DNA of 64,000 nt, taken from contig NZ_VWSF01000003.1 in the NCBI RefSeq assembly GCF_008629685.1, positions 62,001 through 126,000 of the forward strand. Reading direction: 5' to 3'. Below, piece after piece: positions 34,755 to 43,890 of the stretch; position 1 is the first letter of the stretch, and each line of letters opens with the position of its first letter. The stretch is from Adhaeribacter rhizoryzae. GTDB lineage: Bacteria; Bacteroidota; Bacteroidia; Cytophagales; Hymenobacteraceae. Both the position numbers and the translations under genes were made by a program. The notes below the pieces were generated by a model. The model saw nothing but the letters and a program-made list of their open reading frames with translations. It did no database searches and had not been told where the DNA came from.

Positions 34755-34827
34755 AAAGCGTGTTAAAAATTAGCAATAGTTAGCAGCAATTGGCAAATTC
34801 CGAGCGGGCTTAACCAATTTAGCTATT

Positions 34828-37215
34828 TTATTTAAGTACTACCAGCGAAACGCCGTCACCGCCGCGTTCAACGTGCTCATTGCTGATGCTGGCTACTTCT
34901 TTCACGCTGCGTAAGTAATCCCGAAGCACTTGCTTTAAGATGCCATTGCCCCGGCCGTGAATAATTTTTATTTCCGGAATACCGAGCATAATGGCATCGT
35001 CTACAAAAGCCATAAGCTGGGTTAAGGCATCTTCGGCCCTTTGGCCCCGCACATCCATCGTCGGACTAAAATTGGCCATGCGCTTGGTTAGGTTCATGCC
35101 CTGACGGGATGGTTCCGACGCTTCTTTCTTAACTTTCGGTAATTGCCCTTCTACCCGCTCCAGGTTTTCGGTTTTAACAATGGTTTTAATATTGCCAAAC
35201 AGCACTTCGGCGGTTTTTCCTTTTAACGAAACAATTTGCCCCACCGAATCCTGCCCCACCAACGAAACTAAATCGCCGGGCACCAACGCGCCTTTAGCCG
35301 TACTCAGCTTTTTGGCTGGGCGGTGCTCTACTTTAATTTTCTCCTGGGTAAAAGTTTCCAGTGCCTGCCGGGCCTGCTTGGTTTGTTCTTTATCGGCCTG
35401 ACTTTGCCGGATTTGCTGAATGGTGGCTTCAATTTGCTGGTTCGTATCGCGGAGTAAGAGCTTGGCTTTTTGCTTCGCTTCCGAAATAATATCGGCTTTG
35501 CTTTCCTCCAGCAATTGCTTCATATCGGAATATTCTTTAGCCGATTGCCGCATTTTTTTCTCCTGCGAGGCTAACTCACGGTTACGTTTTTCTACTTCCG
35601 CTTTCTCGGCTTCAAGTTCTTCCAGTAAGCGATCGTAGCGAATTTTATCGCGACCGGCCAAATTACTGGCTTTGTTTACAATTTCCTGTGGCAAACCAAT
35701 TTTACGGGCAATCTCAATAGCAAACGAACTACCGGGCTTACCAATTACCAACTGGTACAATGGTTTTAATTCTTTGTGGTCGTAACGCATGGCCCCGTTT
35801 ACAATACCGGGCGTACGCTGGGCAAAGTTTTTCAGGTTGGTATAGTGGGTGGTAATTACCCCAAACACGCCCTGCTGGTTCAGCTTCTCCAGCACGGCCT
35901 CGGCAATGGCGCCGCCCAGTTGTGGTTCGGTACCGGTGCCAAATTCATCTATTAAAACCAGACTTTTTTTGCCCGCCAACACCACAAACTGCTTCATGTT
36001 TTGTAAGTGCGAACTGTAAGTACTCAGGTCATTTTCCAAGGATTGCTCGTCGCCGATATCAATAAAAATATCTTCGAACATACCGGCCTCAGAACCCTCG
36101 GCTACCGGAATAAGTAAGCCGCATTGCAGCATATATTGCAGCAAGCCCACTATTTTTAAAGTAACTGATTTACCGCCGGCATTTGGTCCGGATATGAGTA
36201 AGATGCGTTGTTCTTTGTCCAGCGCCAACGATAAAGGTACCACTTCCCTATCCTGGCTTTTAAAGTTCAGGTAGAGCAACGGATGGCGGGCATTATGCCA
36301 TTTTACCGCCGGGGTTTTATGCAAGTTTGGCAAAGTTGCTTCGATGCGGGAGGCATAAATAGCTTTGGCCCGGATAAAATCGAGCAGCCCTAAATATTGG
36401 TAAGCCTTGCGTAAATCCATTACAGCCGGCCGCAACTGGTTGGTTAAAGCGGTAAGTATCCGAATTAATTCCCGGTGGTAAGCATTCTCCAGGTCTTTAA
36501 TGTCGTTGTTTAATTCAAATACCGTATCTGGCTCAATATAAACTGTTTGCCCGCTCGTAGATTCATCATGAATTAACCCTTTTAAACGGCGCTTATATTC
36601 GGCTAAAACCGGAATAACAATGCGGCCACCGCGTACAGTTGGTTCGGCATCGGCGTTGGTCCAGCCGGAGGCTTTGGCGTGCCGCAGTACGGCCTGAATT
36701 TGTTTGCGCAGTAAAGCTTGCTGGTGAATTAAATCTGCTTTAAGGCGAGCCAATTCCGGCGATGCATTGTCCCGTACAGTTCCGTTATCGTCTACTACCT
36801 TATCCATAGCCGAAAGCAAGTGCCGGTCTACCTGAATGGCCTCGCCCAGCGCCCGCAAATTAGGATACAAGGTTTCTTCGGCCTGCGAGAAAAAAGTAAG
36901 CGCTTGCCGGATGGTCCGCAACGACATTTTGATTTCGTAAAACGCCCTTACATCCAGGAAAGAACCTTCTATAGCGGCCCGGTTCAGGTGCTCGGTAACA
37001 TCAAAGTAGTGCTGGGTTGGGAAATCTGCGCCAGATGTCATTAATCCCCGGAATTCGTGCGTTTGATGCAAGAGTTTCTGAACCAAATCGAAACGGGTCA
37101 GGTACTGCATGCGGTTTACAAAATATTGCCCCAGCGGACTCAAACAAAGCGAAATAAGGCTTTCTCGGATTTGGTTAAACCCAATTTTATTTTCAAAATT
37201 TTGTGGATATATCAA
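34828..37215 (-). CDS. mutS2: Endonuclease MutS2
   Basis: 795 residues. Domains: a MutS-like core and clamp region (about 1-320), the ATPase with Walker A GPNAGGKSVTLK and Walker B LVLIDEFGTGTEP, a long coiled coil (about 510-615, EEL/K-rich), then a C-terminal Smr nuclease domain (about 715-795) with DVRGQRAEDAL and IIHGRGNGILKQ. The family suppresses recombination or rescues collided ribosomes; the Smr part cleaves nucleic acid. The start codon is TTG 37215: the reading MIYPQNFENKIGF fits the family start, and no ATG is suitably placed. Confidence 0.94.
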   Translation of the reverse strand: MIYPQNFENKIGFNQIRESLISLCLSPLGQYFVNRMQYLTRFDLVQKLLHQTHEFRGLMTSGADFPTQHYFDVTEHLNRAAIEGSFLDVRAFYEIKMSLRTIRQALTFFSQAEETLYPNLRALGEAIQVDRHLLSAMDKVVDDNGTVRDNASPELARLKADLIHQQALLRKQIQAVLRHAKASGWTNADAEPTVRGGRIVIPVLAEYKRRLKGLIHDESTSGQTVYIEPDTVFELNNDIKDLENAYHRELIRILTALTNQLRPAVMDLRKAYQYLGLLDFIRAKAIYASRIEATLPNLHKTPAVKWHNARHPLLYLNFKSQDREVVPLSLALDKEQRILLISGPNAGGKSVTLKIVGLLQYMLQCGLLIPVAEGSEAGMFEDIFIDIGDEQSLENDLSTYSSHLQNMKQFVVLAGKKSLVLIDEFGTGTEPQLGGAIAEAVLEKLNQQGVFGVITTHYTNLKNFAQRTPGIVNGAMRYDHKELKPLYQLVIGKPGSSFAIEIARKIGLPQEIVNKASNLAGRDKIRYDRLLEELEAEKAEVEKRNRELASQEKKMRQSAKEYSDMKQLLEESKADIISEAKQKAKLLLRDTNQQIEATIQQIRQSQADKEQTKQARQALETFTQEKIKVEHRPAKKLSTAKGALVPGDLVSLVGQDSVGQIVSLKGKTAEVLFGNIKTIVKTENLERVEGQLPKVKKEASEPSRQGMNLTKRMANFSPTMDVRGQRAEDALTQLMAFVDDAIMLGIPEIKIIHGRGNGILKQVLRDYLRSVKEVASISNEHVERGGDGVSLVVLK

Positions 37216-37494
37216 GGTTTTAAGCTTAGATCAATTCAGGTAAAAAATGTTTGTTCATTCTACGAATGATAATAGTATGGTATAACATTCCGGAACAAAA
37301 ATAAATTTAATATTCCGAAAAAAATCTTTAAATATTGCGGGTAAGGTAGTAAGCAATAATTCTTCTATTGCAAAACCAAAACAATTATTCTTACTTGAAA
37401 ATATTACTTCATTATATCATACATATTAAACTGATTATCAACTAGAAATAATAAATATTAAAAAGTATTTATAAAACTAATTTCGGGTGTACTT

Positions 37495-38265
37495 TTAAAA
37501 TTTCTCTTCTATTCCGAGGCCAAATAAAGCAAAATCATATTTTATCGGGTCGGTGGGGTCAAACTCCCGTAAGTGCTGGGTAAGTTCCGTAGCTGTTTCC
37601 CAATCGGTTTGAGGCCGGGTTATTAAGCCTAGTTTGCGGGCCACCCGCCCCACGTGTACATCACAAGGGCAAATTAAATCGGCGGGCTGCATGGTTTTCC
37701 AAATGCCAAAATCCACGCCTTGCTCATCTTGTCGTACCATCCAGCGTAAATACATATTAATGCGCTTACACGCCGATTTGCGGGCCGGGGTAGAAATATG
37801 TTTGCGCGTCCGGTTGGGGGCTTCTGGCAGGCTAAAAACCGTATTAAAAAAGTTCTCCAAACGCTGCTTCTGATTGGTTATGGTGCCTTGGGCGGTAAAA
37901 GCATCTTCCAGCGATTCGTGGGTTTGGTAATATTGCTGTAAGAAGTAAACCAGATATAACAAATCGGTATCGTTAAAGGTCCGGTGCTTAAAACCCAACA
38001 AAGCTTTTAAATCTTCTTCCTGGTGCTGTAGAATGAAACGATAGGGTGCATTATCCATCCGGGCCATTAACTCCCGGCACTTCTTTATAATGGTTACCCG
38101 TTGGCCCCAAGCCAGCATGGCCGCAAACAGGCCGGCTATCTCAATATCCTGCTTTTGGGTGAAGCTGTGCGGAATGACAATCGGGTCATTAGGTATAAAA
38201 GTTGGCTGGTTATATTGCTGAAATCTATCTTCTAGTAATATTTTAATATTATCTTTATAATACAT
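37495..38265 (-). CDS. TIGR02757 (DUF2400) family protein
   Basis: 256 residues from ATG 38265. An upstream extension of 18 residues would run through the terminator at 38289-38328, so the later ATG is preferred. Family blocks are visible: NDPIVIPHSFTQKQDIEIAG, AAMLAWGQR, FKHRTFNDTDLLYL, the RINMYLRWMVR segment and CPCDVHVGRVARKLGL near the C-terminus. The helix-hairpin-like end and conserved Asp recall HhH-GPD DNA glycosylases, but activity is unproven. It is leftward, downstream of the LysM gene but separated from it by a terminator. Confidence 0.88.
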   Translation of the reverse strand: MYYKDNIKILLEDRFQQYNQPTFIPNDPIVIPHSFTQKQDIEIAGLFAAMLAWGQRVTIIKKCRELMARMDNAPYRFILQHQEEDLKALLGFKHRTFNDTDLLYLVYFLQQYYQTHESLEDAFTAQGTITNQKQRLENFFNTVFSLPEAPNRTRKHISTPARKSACKRINMYLRWMVRQDEQGVDFGIWKTMQPADLICPCDVHVGRVARKLGLITRPQTDWETATELTQHLREFDPTDPIKYDFALFGLGIEEKF

Positions 38266-38288
38266 TGATTTAAAAATACTTATAAAAC

Positions 38289-38328
38289 AAAACCCACTTG
38301 CCCATGAGTTGCCGGACAAGTGGGTTTT
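38289..38328 (-). terminator. Terminator of the LysM gene
   Basis: AAAACCCACTTG (38289-38300) is perfectly complementary to CAAGTGGGTTTT (38317-38328). It is 20 bases beyond the LysM stop, with T runs on both strands. Confidence 0.85.
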
Positions 38329-38348
38329 ACAATAATTTAGAACTGGGT

Positions 38349-39350
38349 TTACGGCATATAAGAAACTTCTACCCGGAACCTATTATCCAAAGAAGCCAAG
38401 CGTTGGAAAGCTCTTTTGGAGATTTTTACAACTACCTTATCGTTGTTGCCGGTTTCGGGTAATTTGCCAATAACCCGCACGTAAACACTTTGGCCGTTCA
38501 TAATATTTTTTACCTGCAAAATAGAACCCACCGGGGCAGATTTGTGCAAGGCCAGATATTTATTGTTATTGTTATTGCCTTCAATTACTTCGGCCAGGCC
38601 GCTCTCGGTAACTTTACTTACACTTTCGCTTGCCCCGGTGTTTTCCTCGCGATCCAGGCTTTCTTCGGTTTCCCGCCGCACAACCGGCTCGGCGGTTCGC
38701 ACCGGTTCCGCCGTCCGGACGGGCTCATTGGTTTTAACTACTATTTCTTCGGCCGGCTTTACTGGTGGTTTGGTAGCCGTAGGGGTTTTGCTTTTCTCTA
38801 CAGTATCGTCTATTTCGCCAACGTATTGCGGATTATTATTAGGCGTGGGTTTGTTGCCCATGCCCACTATCAGGTCAGCGCCTACGGTTAAGTTATCAGA
38901 GGTTAAATTATTCCACTTCCGGATATCGGCCATGGTAATATTATACATGCGGGCAATGGAGTACAAAGTTTGTTTGGGTACCACTTGGTGTACTTTATTG
39001 CCTTTGGCATCTATTACATAAGTATACGGCGTAGAGGGCGTCGAATTTTTAAGAATGGGGGCTACTGGTTCCGGGCTTTTTAAAGGTGCCTTGCTGGGAA
39101 TGTACACAATCTGCCCAATAGTTAATCCGCTTTGAATATTCGGGTTGGCATCTACAATCTGGTTAACCGGCACATTGTATTTCCGGGACAAGGCAAATAA
39201 AGTTTCTTTGGGAACTACTTTATGCACCACAAAATTTTTACCGTTTCGCTTCTCCAAACCAACCGAATCGACCGGCATACCAGCCGCCAAAGCAGATCCT
39301 TCTTGCAAAAGGGTAAAGAGCGCCGCTACACAAAAGACTTTTTTTAACAT
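38349..39350 (-). CDS. Exported two-LysM protein with RlpA-like C-terminal domain
   Basis: 333 residues with a signal peptide (about 1-22). Two LysM repeats, peptidoglycan-binding, are at about 40-86 (VVHKVVPKETLFALSRKYNV) and 113-165 (VHQVVPKQTLYSIARMYNI). A low-complexity Pro/Thr/Glu region (about 165-245) includes a tandem VRTAEP pair. The last 85 residues (LHKSAPVGSILQVKNIMNG, VRVIGKLPETG, VVVKISKRAFQRL) resemble the double-psi beta-barrel of RlpA lytic transglycosylases, though the catalytic Asp/His are not evident. Likely a periplasmic cell-wall protein. A DUF4905 gene lies 13 bases upstream. Confidence 0.82.
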   Translation of the reverse strand: MLKKVFCVAALFTLLQEGSALAAGMPVDSVGLEKRNGKNFVVHKVVPKETLFALSRKYNVPVNQIVDANPNIQSGLTIGQIVYIPSKAPLKSPEPVAPILKNSTPSTPYTYVIDAKGNKVHQVVPKQTLYSIARMYNITMADIRKWNNLTSDNLTVGADLIVGMGNKPTPNNNPQYVGEIDDTVEKSKTPTATKPPVKPAEEIVVKTNEPVRTAEPVRTAEPVVRRETEESLDREENTGASESVSKVTESGLAEVIEGNNNNNKYLALHKSAPVGSILQVKNIMNGQSVYVRVIGKLPETGNNDKVVVKISKRAFQRLASLDNRFRVEVSYMP

Positions 39351-39363
39351 AACTATAAATCAA

Positions 39364-40212
39364 CTAGACCTCGTAACCCAACAGAGCTTTTTTATTTTTT
39401 ACTAAAATTAATGTATCCTGGAAAATAAAAAAATTATCTATCCCGATTCCGGTTAAATCTTTTCCCAGGTCTTCCTGCAGATAAAGTTCACCGGCTAACG
39501 AAAATATTGCCAACCGATATGTTTGCCGGCCATCTTGCTGAGACAAATAAAATCCCAGCGCTATAATATTTTTATACTCTAAATAATCAATGGCAAACAA
39601 CGCATTACAACCGGTTTTTTCTTTTATAAATAATTCTAAATCAGCGAAATACTCATTCCCTGCCGGATAATGCTGCGGTACTGCCAATACCTGATTTTCG
39701 TCTGCGTGCCAAGAACCTAATTTAACCGGTCCGGTGGCAATATTTCCGGCTACCTCTAGCTCCTCGCCAGTGGCAGGGTTCAGGCCAATTAACTCGGTCA
39801 GCTCGCCAGTAGCCGGCAGTGCCAGCACGGCAGTAGCGGTTAAACCGTAAAAGCTAAACTCCGGCCGCTGCCACTGCACTTGTGCCTTCTCAACATTTAC
39901 CGCCGTTATGCCAACCGACCTACCCACACCTTTGGCCGCAACGCCTTGCAGGTACATAATTCCGTTCTGAATGGCCGCTAAATTTTGCCACCAGGCTTTA
40001 GCAGGCCGGTAATCCTGCATTATAAAGGCTCCGGTTTTACCAGCAAATACCCCAAAAAAAGTTTGCAAGGTATCGGCATCGCAGCATTCTATGGCTATTA
40101 AGCCGGCTTTCGCATCGAACCGAAGTTGCCAAACTGGGTACTCCCATTCGAGTTTATAAGCCGGAGCTATTTTACCAGCGTCATTAATTAAGCTTTCTCC
40201 TGCCGCCTTCAT
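39364..40212 (-). CDS. DUF4905 family protein
   Basis: 282 residues, no signal peptide. The sequence is rich in alternating strands (WEYPVWQLRFDAKAGLIAIE, FYLSQQDGRQTYRLAIFS) and recalls a beta-propeller-like fold; I recognise it as DUF4905, found in Cytophagales. Function is unknown. It is 13 bases upstream of the LysM gene on the same strand, so the two may be co-transcribed, possibly linking it to the envelope. About 240 gene-free bases separate it from divergent kdsB. Confidence 0.7.
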   Translation of the reverse strand: MKAAGESLINDAGKIAPAYKLEWEYPVWQLRFDAKAGLIAIECCDADTLQTFFGVFAGKTGAFIMQDYRPAKAWWQNLAAIQNGIMYLQGVAAKGVGRSVGITAVNVEKAQVQWQRPEFSFYGLTATAVLALPATGELTELIGLNPATGEELEVAGNIATGPVKLGSWHADENQVLAVPQHYPAGNEYFADLELFIKEKTGCNALFAIDYLEYKNIIALGFYLSQQDGRQTYRLAIFSLAGELYLQEDLGKDLTGIGIDNFFIFQDTLILVKNKKALLGYEV

Positions 40213-40449
40213 CTGCCTGCAAATTTAAAAACAATTGCCTAGCCGCCCAACTATTTAAAAATTTCGGAAAGAAATACACCGGATGCTGTTAAAATTAATT
40301 AAGTTGCCGCTTCCGGGTTAAAGGCACAAAGATTAAGCCACAAGGCTCCAGACCAAGCAAATTGGAGCAAGAATGTTTAATTTTATTTTGGATTGATTTG
40401 GCGGAACATCCTGGCCCGGATATATTAATTTAAACTTTGGATATTAATT

Positions 40450-41196
40450 ATGAATAGTATCGGCATTATACCGGCGCGTTATGCTTCTACCCGCTTTCCG
40501 GGTAAACCTTTGGTACAGATAAACGGCAAATCCATGATTCAGCGGGTTTACGAACAGGCCAGCCAGGCGCGGTTGCAGCACGTGTTGGTAGCCACCGACG
40601 ATGAGCGTATTTTGGCCGAAGTACAAAAATTTGGTGGCAATGTGGTGTTAACGGGTACTAACCACCAGAGTGGTACCGACCGGTGTTTTGAAGCGTACAC
40701 GTTGTTTAACCAGCCCTGCGAATTTATTATAAATATTCAGGGCGACGAACCTTTTATCCAACCCGAACAGATAAACTTGGTTATTGATTTATTTTCGTCG
40801 CCGGCCACCCAACTGGGTACCTTGGTTAAACAAATAAATAATCAGTCCGAATTATTTAACCCCAATATGCCCAAAGTAATTCTGGATAACCGGCAACAGG
40901 CTATTTATTTTAGTCGCCACCCTATTCCGTACGTGCGCGGGGCTGAGCCGGACCAATGGCTGGAAAAACACACTTTTTACAAGCACATTGGCATTTACGG
41001 TTACCGGGCCGATATTCTGGAACAAATTACCCAACTGGCTCCCTCTAGTCTGGAACTGAGCGAATCGCTGGAACAATTACGCTGGCTGCAGAATGGTTTC
41101 CGAATTGCCACCGCCCTAACTACCCAGGAAAATATTGGCATCGACACGCCCGAAGATTTAGAAAAAGCTTTGGCCTTGGGAAATAACAAAAGTTAG
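40450..41196 (+). CDS. kdsB: 3-deoxy-manno-octulosonate cytidylyltransferase (CMP-KDO synthetase)
   Basis: 248 residues, standard length. KdsB activates KDO with CTP for lipid A core synthesis. The start SIGIIPARYASTRFPGKPL is diagnostic; others are the VLVATDDERI, NIQGDEPFIQPEQI (metal/substrate Asp) and YKHIGIYGYRADIL blocks. With lpxD and lpxC-fabZ at the far end of the window it shows a Gram-negative outer membrane with lipid A. Confidence 0.96.
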   Translation: MNSIGIIPARYASTRFPGKPLVQINGKSMIQRVYEQASQARLQHVLVATDDERILAEVQKFGGNVVLTGTNHQSGTDRCFEAYTLFNQPCEFIINIQGDEPFIQPEQINLVIDLFSSPATQLGTLVKQINNQSELFNPNMPKVILDNRQQAIYFSRHPIPYVRGAEPDQWLEKHTFYKHIGIYGYRADILEQITQLAPSSLELSESLEQLRWLQNGFRIATALTTQENIGIDTPEDLEKALALGNNKS

Positions 41197-41355
41197 TTGC
41201 TTAACAATATTTTAGAATACCGGGAAATATTAGCGGGCGCAAAATTGCCGCAAGCCGGTTAGATTTTATTAACTGCCACTCAAAGCATTACGCACCAACC
41301 CATCTGCGCTATACCTTCGCCCAAATACTTTAAAAATGAGCTACCAAGGAAAAAA

Positions 41356-41433
41356 TAATTCATAATTCATAATTCATAATTCATAATTCATAATTCATAA
41401 TTCATAATTCATAATTCATAATTCATAATTCAT
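41356..41433. repeat. Tandem heptamer repeat, about 11 copies of TAATTCA
   Basis: A perfect tandem array of the 7-base unit TAATTCA runs from 41356 to 41433, ending one base before the TTG start of the ABC ATPase gene. The array is AT-rich and includes the region where a ribosome-binding site and leader would lie. Changes in copy number would shift promoter-to-start spacing. Confidence 0.9.
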
Positions 41434-41434
41434 A

Positions 41435-42343
41435 TTGGCCAACGTTTTAGAAATTCTAAATCTTTCCAAAAAATATCCCGGCGGGGTTCAGGCCCTCAAT
41501 GCCCTGACGCTGGAAGTGGCAGAAGGAAGTATTTACGGATTATTAGGCCCGAATGGCAGCGGTAAAACCACTACGCTAGGCATTGTGCTGGATGTACTTA
41601 GGGCCGATCAAGGGTCGTTTAACTGGTTTGGTTTGCCCCTAAGTAAAGAAACCAAGCGGCGCATTGGGGCTATTCTGGAAACTCCTAATTTTTACCCGTA
41701 CTTGAGCGCCACCCAGAACCTGAAAATTATAGCCAATATTAAAAATACCGGCCACCAGGAAATAGAACCGGTTTTAAGAACAGTTGGCTTACTGCAGCGG
41801 CGAAACTCAGCCTACAAAGAGTTTTCGCTGGGCATGAAACAACGCTTAGCTTTGGCCGCCGCTCTGCTGGGCAATCCCCAGGTACTGGTACTCGATGAAC
41901 CCACCAACGGCCTGGATCCGCAAGGTATAGCCGAAGTACGCGAAATAATAAAGCAGGTAGCCGGACAAGGCAAAACCATTATTCTGGCCAGCCACTTACT
42001 AGATGAGGTACAAAAAGTTTGCACCCACATGGCCGTATTGCAGGCTGGTAAGCTAAAAATTGCCGGCCGCGTAGATGCAATTCTGGCCCACCAAGATCAG
42101 GTAATTATCCGGGCCGAAAACCTGGCAGCTGCTCTAGCGCTTTTACCCCAATTACCGCAGGTTAGTAACTTCCGGCAGGATAATAATAGCCTGGTACTTA
42201 CCCTGGCAAATAACTTTACCAGCACCGACCTGAATCAAGCCTTTTTCCAGCAGGGTATTATTTTATCGGAATTAACGGTGCGTAAGAAAAGCCTGGAAGC
42301 GCAGTTTTTGGATATTATTACCAATACCACCACAAACCAATGA
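41435..42343 (+). CDS. ABC transporter ATP-binding protein (ABC-2 exporter type)
   Basis: 302 residues. Walker A is GLLGPNGSGKTTTLG (about residue 35-49), the signature is FSLGMKQRLALAAALL, and Walker B is VLVLDEPTNGLDPQG; the switch His is in LASHLLDEV. The C-terminal 80 residues form a regulatory or dimerisation extension as in ABC-2 ATPases. The start codon is TTG 41435, directly after the heptamer array; the reading MANVLEILNLSKKYPGG fits the family start and no ATG precedes the first conserved strand. It is coupled to the permease gene by a 4-base ATGA overlap. Confidence 0.9.
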   Translation: MANVLEILNLSKKYPGGVQALNALTLEVAEGSIYGLLGPNGSGKTTTLGIVLDVLRADQGSFNWFGLPLSKETKRRIGAILETPNFYPYLSATQNLKIIANIKNTGHQEIEPVLRTVGLLQRRNSAYKEFSLGMKQRLALAAALLGNPQVLVLDEPTNGLDPQGIAEVREIIKQVAGQGKTIILASHLLDEVQKVCTHMAVLQAGKLKIAGRVDAILAHQDQVIIRAENLAAALALLPQLPQVSNFRQDNNSLVLTLANNFTSTDLNQAFFQQGIILSELTVRKKSLEAQFLDIITNTTTNQ

Positions 42344-43113
42344 GCAAATTACTACAGATCGAACTTCAAAAATTATTGCCCTACCGCACTTTCTGGGTAA
42401 TATTGTTTATTTACAGCGCCTTCCTGTTATTGTTTGCTTACGCCAGCAGCCATATTACCATTAATGGGCAGCAGTCCGGTTCCCAGATTTATCAATTCCC
42501 GGGCATCTGGATGAAGCTTTCCTATGTAGCCAGTTATTTTAATTTGCTGTTGGGAATATTGCTGATAATATTAATTACCGATGAATACGCCTTCCGCACT
42601 TTCCGACAGCACGTAATCGATGGCTTGTTCCGGAAAGATTTAGTGGCAAGTAAATATTTGGTAATATTATTAGTTGGGCTAATTGCAACCACCATTTTAA
42701 CTTTAATTGGGCTGGTATTTGGCATTACTTATAACCAGCATATTACGCCGGGTCTGCTATTTTCCGGTTCGATGCATGTAGTTTATTATCTGGTGCAGGC
42801 CATTGGTTACATGAGTATTGCGGTGTTATTTGGGTTTCTGATCCGGAAAAACGGGTTAGCCATTATTTCTTTCCTGGGTTATACTAAAATTGTAGAGCCG
42901 CTTATTCACTGGCGCCTCAACGATAACTTAGATCAATATTTTCCGATGAAAGTTTTAAGCAGTTTAACGCCAATGCCGGGCCAGGAAGTATTGGATGTTT
43001 TAACCGGACCAACTTCGGCGCTAAATCCGCAACAAGCTGTTTTGCCGGCTATCTTATACATTGGCTTGTTTTATGCGCTGGCTTACCTGGTTTTAAAAGT
43101 AAGAGATTTATAA
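42340..43113 (+). CDS. ABC-2 type transporter permease
   Basis: 257 residues with six membrane helices, the usual count for an ABC-2 permease. Only the first start-proximal residues (SKLLQIELQKLLPYRTFWVI) are cytoplasmic before the first helix; the EYAFRTFRQHVIDGL loop is the typical coupling element. It overlaps the ATPase by 4 bases, and together they form one exporter. The cargo is unknown. A very strong hairpin follows the stop. Confidence 0.9.
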   Translation: MSKLLQIELQKLLPYRTFWVILFIYSAFLLLFAYASSHITINGQQSGSQIYQFPGIWMKLSYVASYFNLLLGILLIILITDEYAFRTFRQHVIDGLFRKDLVASKYLVILLVGLIATTILTLIGLVFGITYNQHITPGLLFSGSMHVVYYLVQAIGYMSIAVLFGFLIRKNGLAIISFLGYTKIVEPLIHWRLNDNLDQYFPMKVLSSLTPMPGQEVLDVLTGPTSALNPQQAVLPAILYIGLFYALAYLVLKVRDL

Positions 43114-43116
43114 GAT

Positions 43117-43176
43117 ATTCTAGCAGAAAAGCAGCAGGCCCGGATAAATCCGGGCCTGCTGCTTTTCTGCTAGAAT
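43117..43176. terminator. 28-bp perfect hairpin between convergent genes
   Basis: Bases 43117-43144 are perfectly complementary to 43149-43176 with a 4-base loop (TAAA). The stem contains a GC-rich core (GCAGCAGGCCCGGA) with AT-rich outer part. It begins 3 bases after the permease stop and should end transcripts of both strands. A stem this long and perfect is more than a terminator needs. Confidence 0.85.
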
Positions 43177-43212
43177 GCTGCTATTATTTCAATAGCTTAA
43201 AGGCATAAAATA

Positions 43213-43887
43213 TTACGGTAAACTATTAAAATGCCCAACTATCCGGGCTAAATCGCGGGCATTATCGTACTCCAGGTTATTTCGTTTTACAAAATCTTTC
43301 ATTTCCCGGTCTTTATTACCAAATAAATCATCTAAATCGCGCTTGGGGTTACGCAACGCAATAATTTCGCCTTTGGGGTTATAAATGTAAAATAAATCCT
43401 GTATTACCGTTTGCTGGCGCGAATTACCGTAACCATACCCATAAGGATCATAATACCGGCCGTAACCCGCGTACATGGGTCCGTAGTTTTGGCTCCGGGT
43501 GGTTAATATTTCGCGCTTTACCAAGGTATATTTTCCTTCGCTGAGCAACTCAAAAAAAGCCGGCACTTTGTAATCAGAATAATCGTTGCCCCGGTTCCAG
43601 AGGTATGGCTTAAACGTTTGCCACACCCGGCTGCGCTCGTCGGTTACCGTAAAGCTGCTTACATTTACGGGCGCATAAGCTTGTATAGAACCATCCGGCA
43701 ACGTAACCCGAATAATATCTTCTGACCGGTGATAAGTAACAGGCCCCATCAGGGTATCGCCACTCGTTAGTACAATGCGTCCTTTCGGCCATTCCTGAAT
43801 ATCGACCCGCTGGGCCGAAACCGGAAATTGGGCAGAAAACAACACAACTAACAATAAAATCAGCCGGAAGAAGAGAGGACGCTGCAT
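43213..43887 (-). CDS. Exported protein of unknown function
   Basis: 224 residues with a signal peptide (about 1-25, ending VSAQ). The mature protein begins with a beta-rich segment (GRIVLTSGDTLMGPVTYH, typical of small periplasmic barrels) and contains a Tyr/Gly-rich stretch (about 138-155, MYAGYGRYYDPYGYGYGN). The C-terminus is charged. I do not recognise a named family. Its start codon is 3 bases downstream of the ribBA stop, so it is probably translated from the ribBA transcript. Confidence 0.75.
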   Translation of the reverse strand: MQRPLFFRLILLLVVLFSAQFPVSAQRVDIQEWPKGRIVLTSGDTLMGPVTYHRSEDIIRVTLPDGSIQAYAPVNVSSFTVTDERSRVWQTFKPYLWNRGNDYSDYKVPAFFELLSEGKYTLVKREILTTRSQNYGPMYAGYGRYYDPYGYGYGNSRQQTVIQDLFYIYNPKGEIIALRNPKRDLDDLFGNKDREMKDFVKRNNLEYDNARDLARIVGHFNSLP

Positions 43888-43890
43888 ATA

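Noticed and set aside
37216-37494. AT-rich gap upstream of mutS2 as a candidate RNA gene
   Set aside because: No stable fold, promoter box or conserved pattern; looks like ordinary intergenic DNA.
38266-38319. N-terminal extension of the TIGR02757 protein
   Set aside because: The extension runs into the terminator hairpin of the LysM gene; ATG 38265 is preferred.
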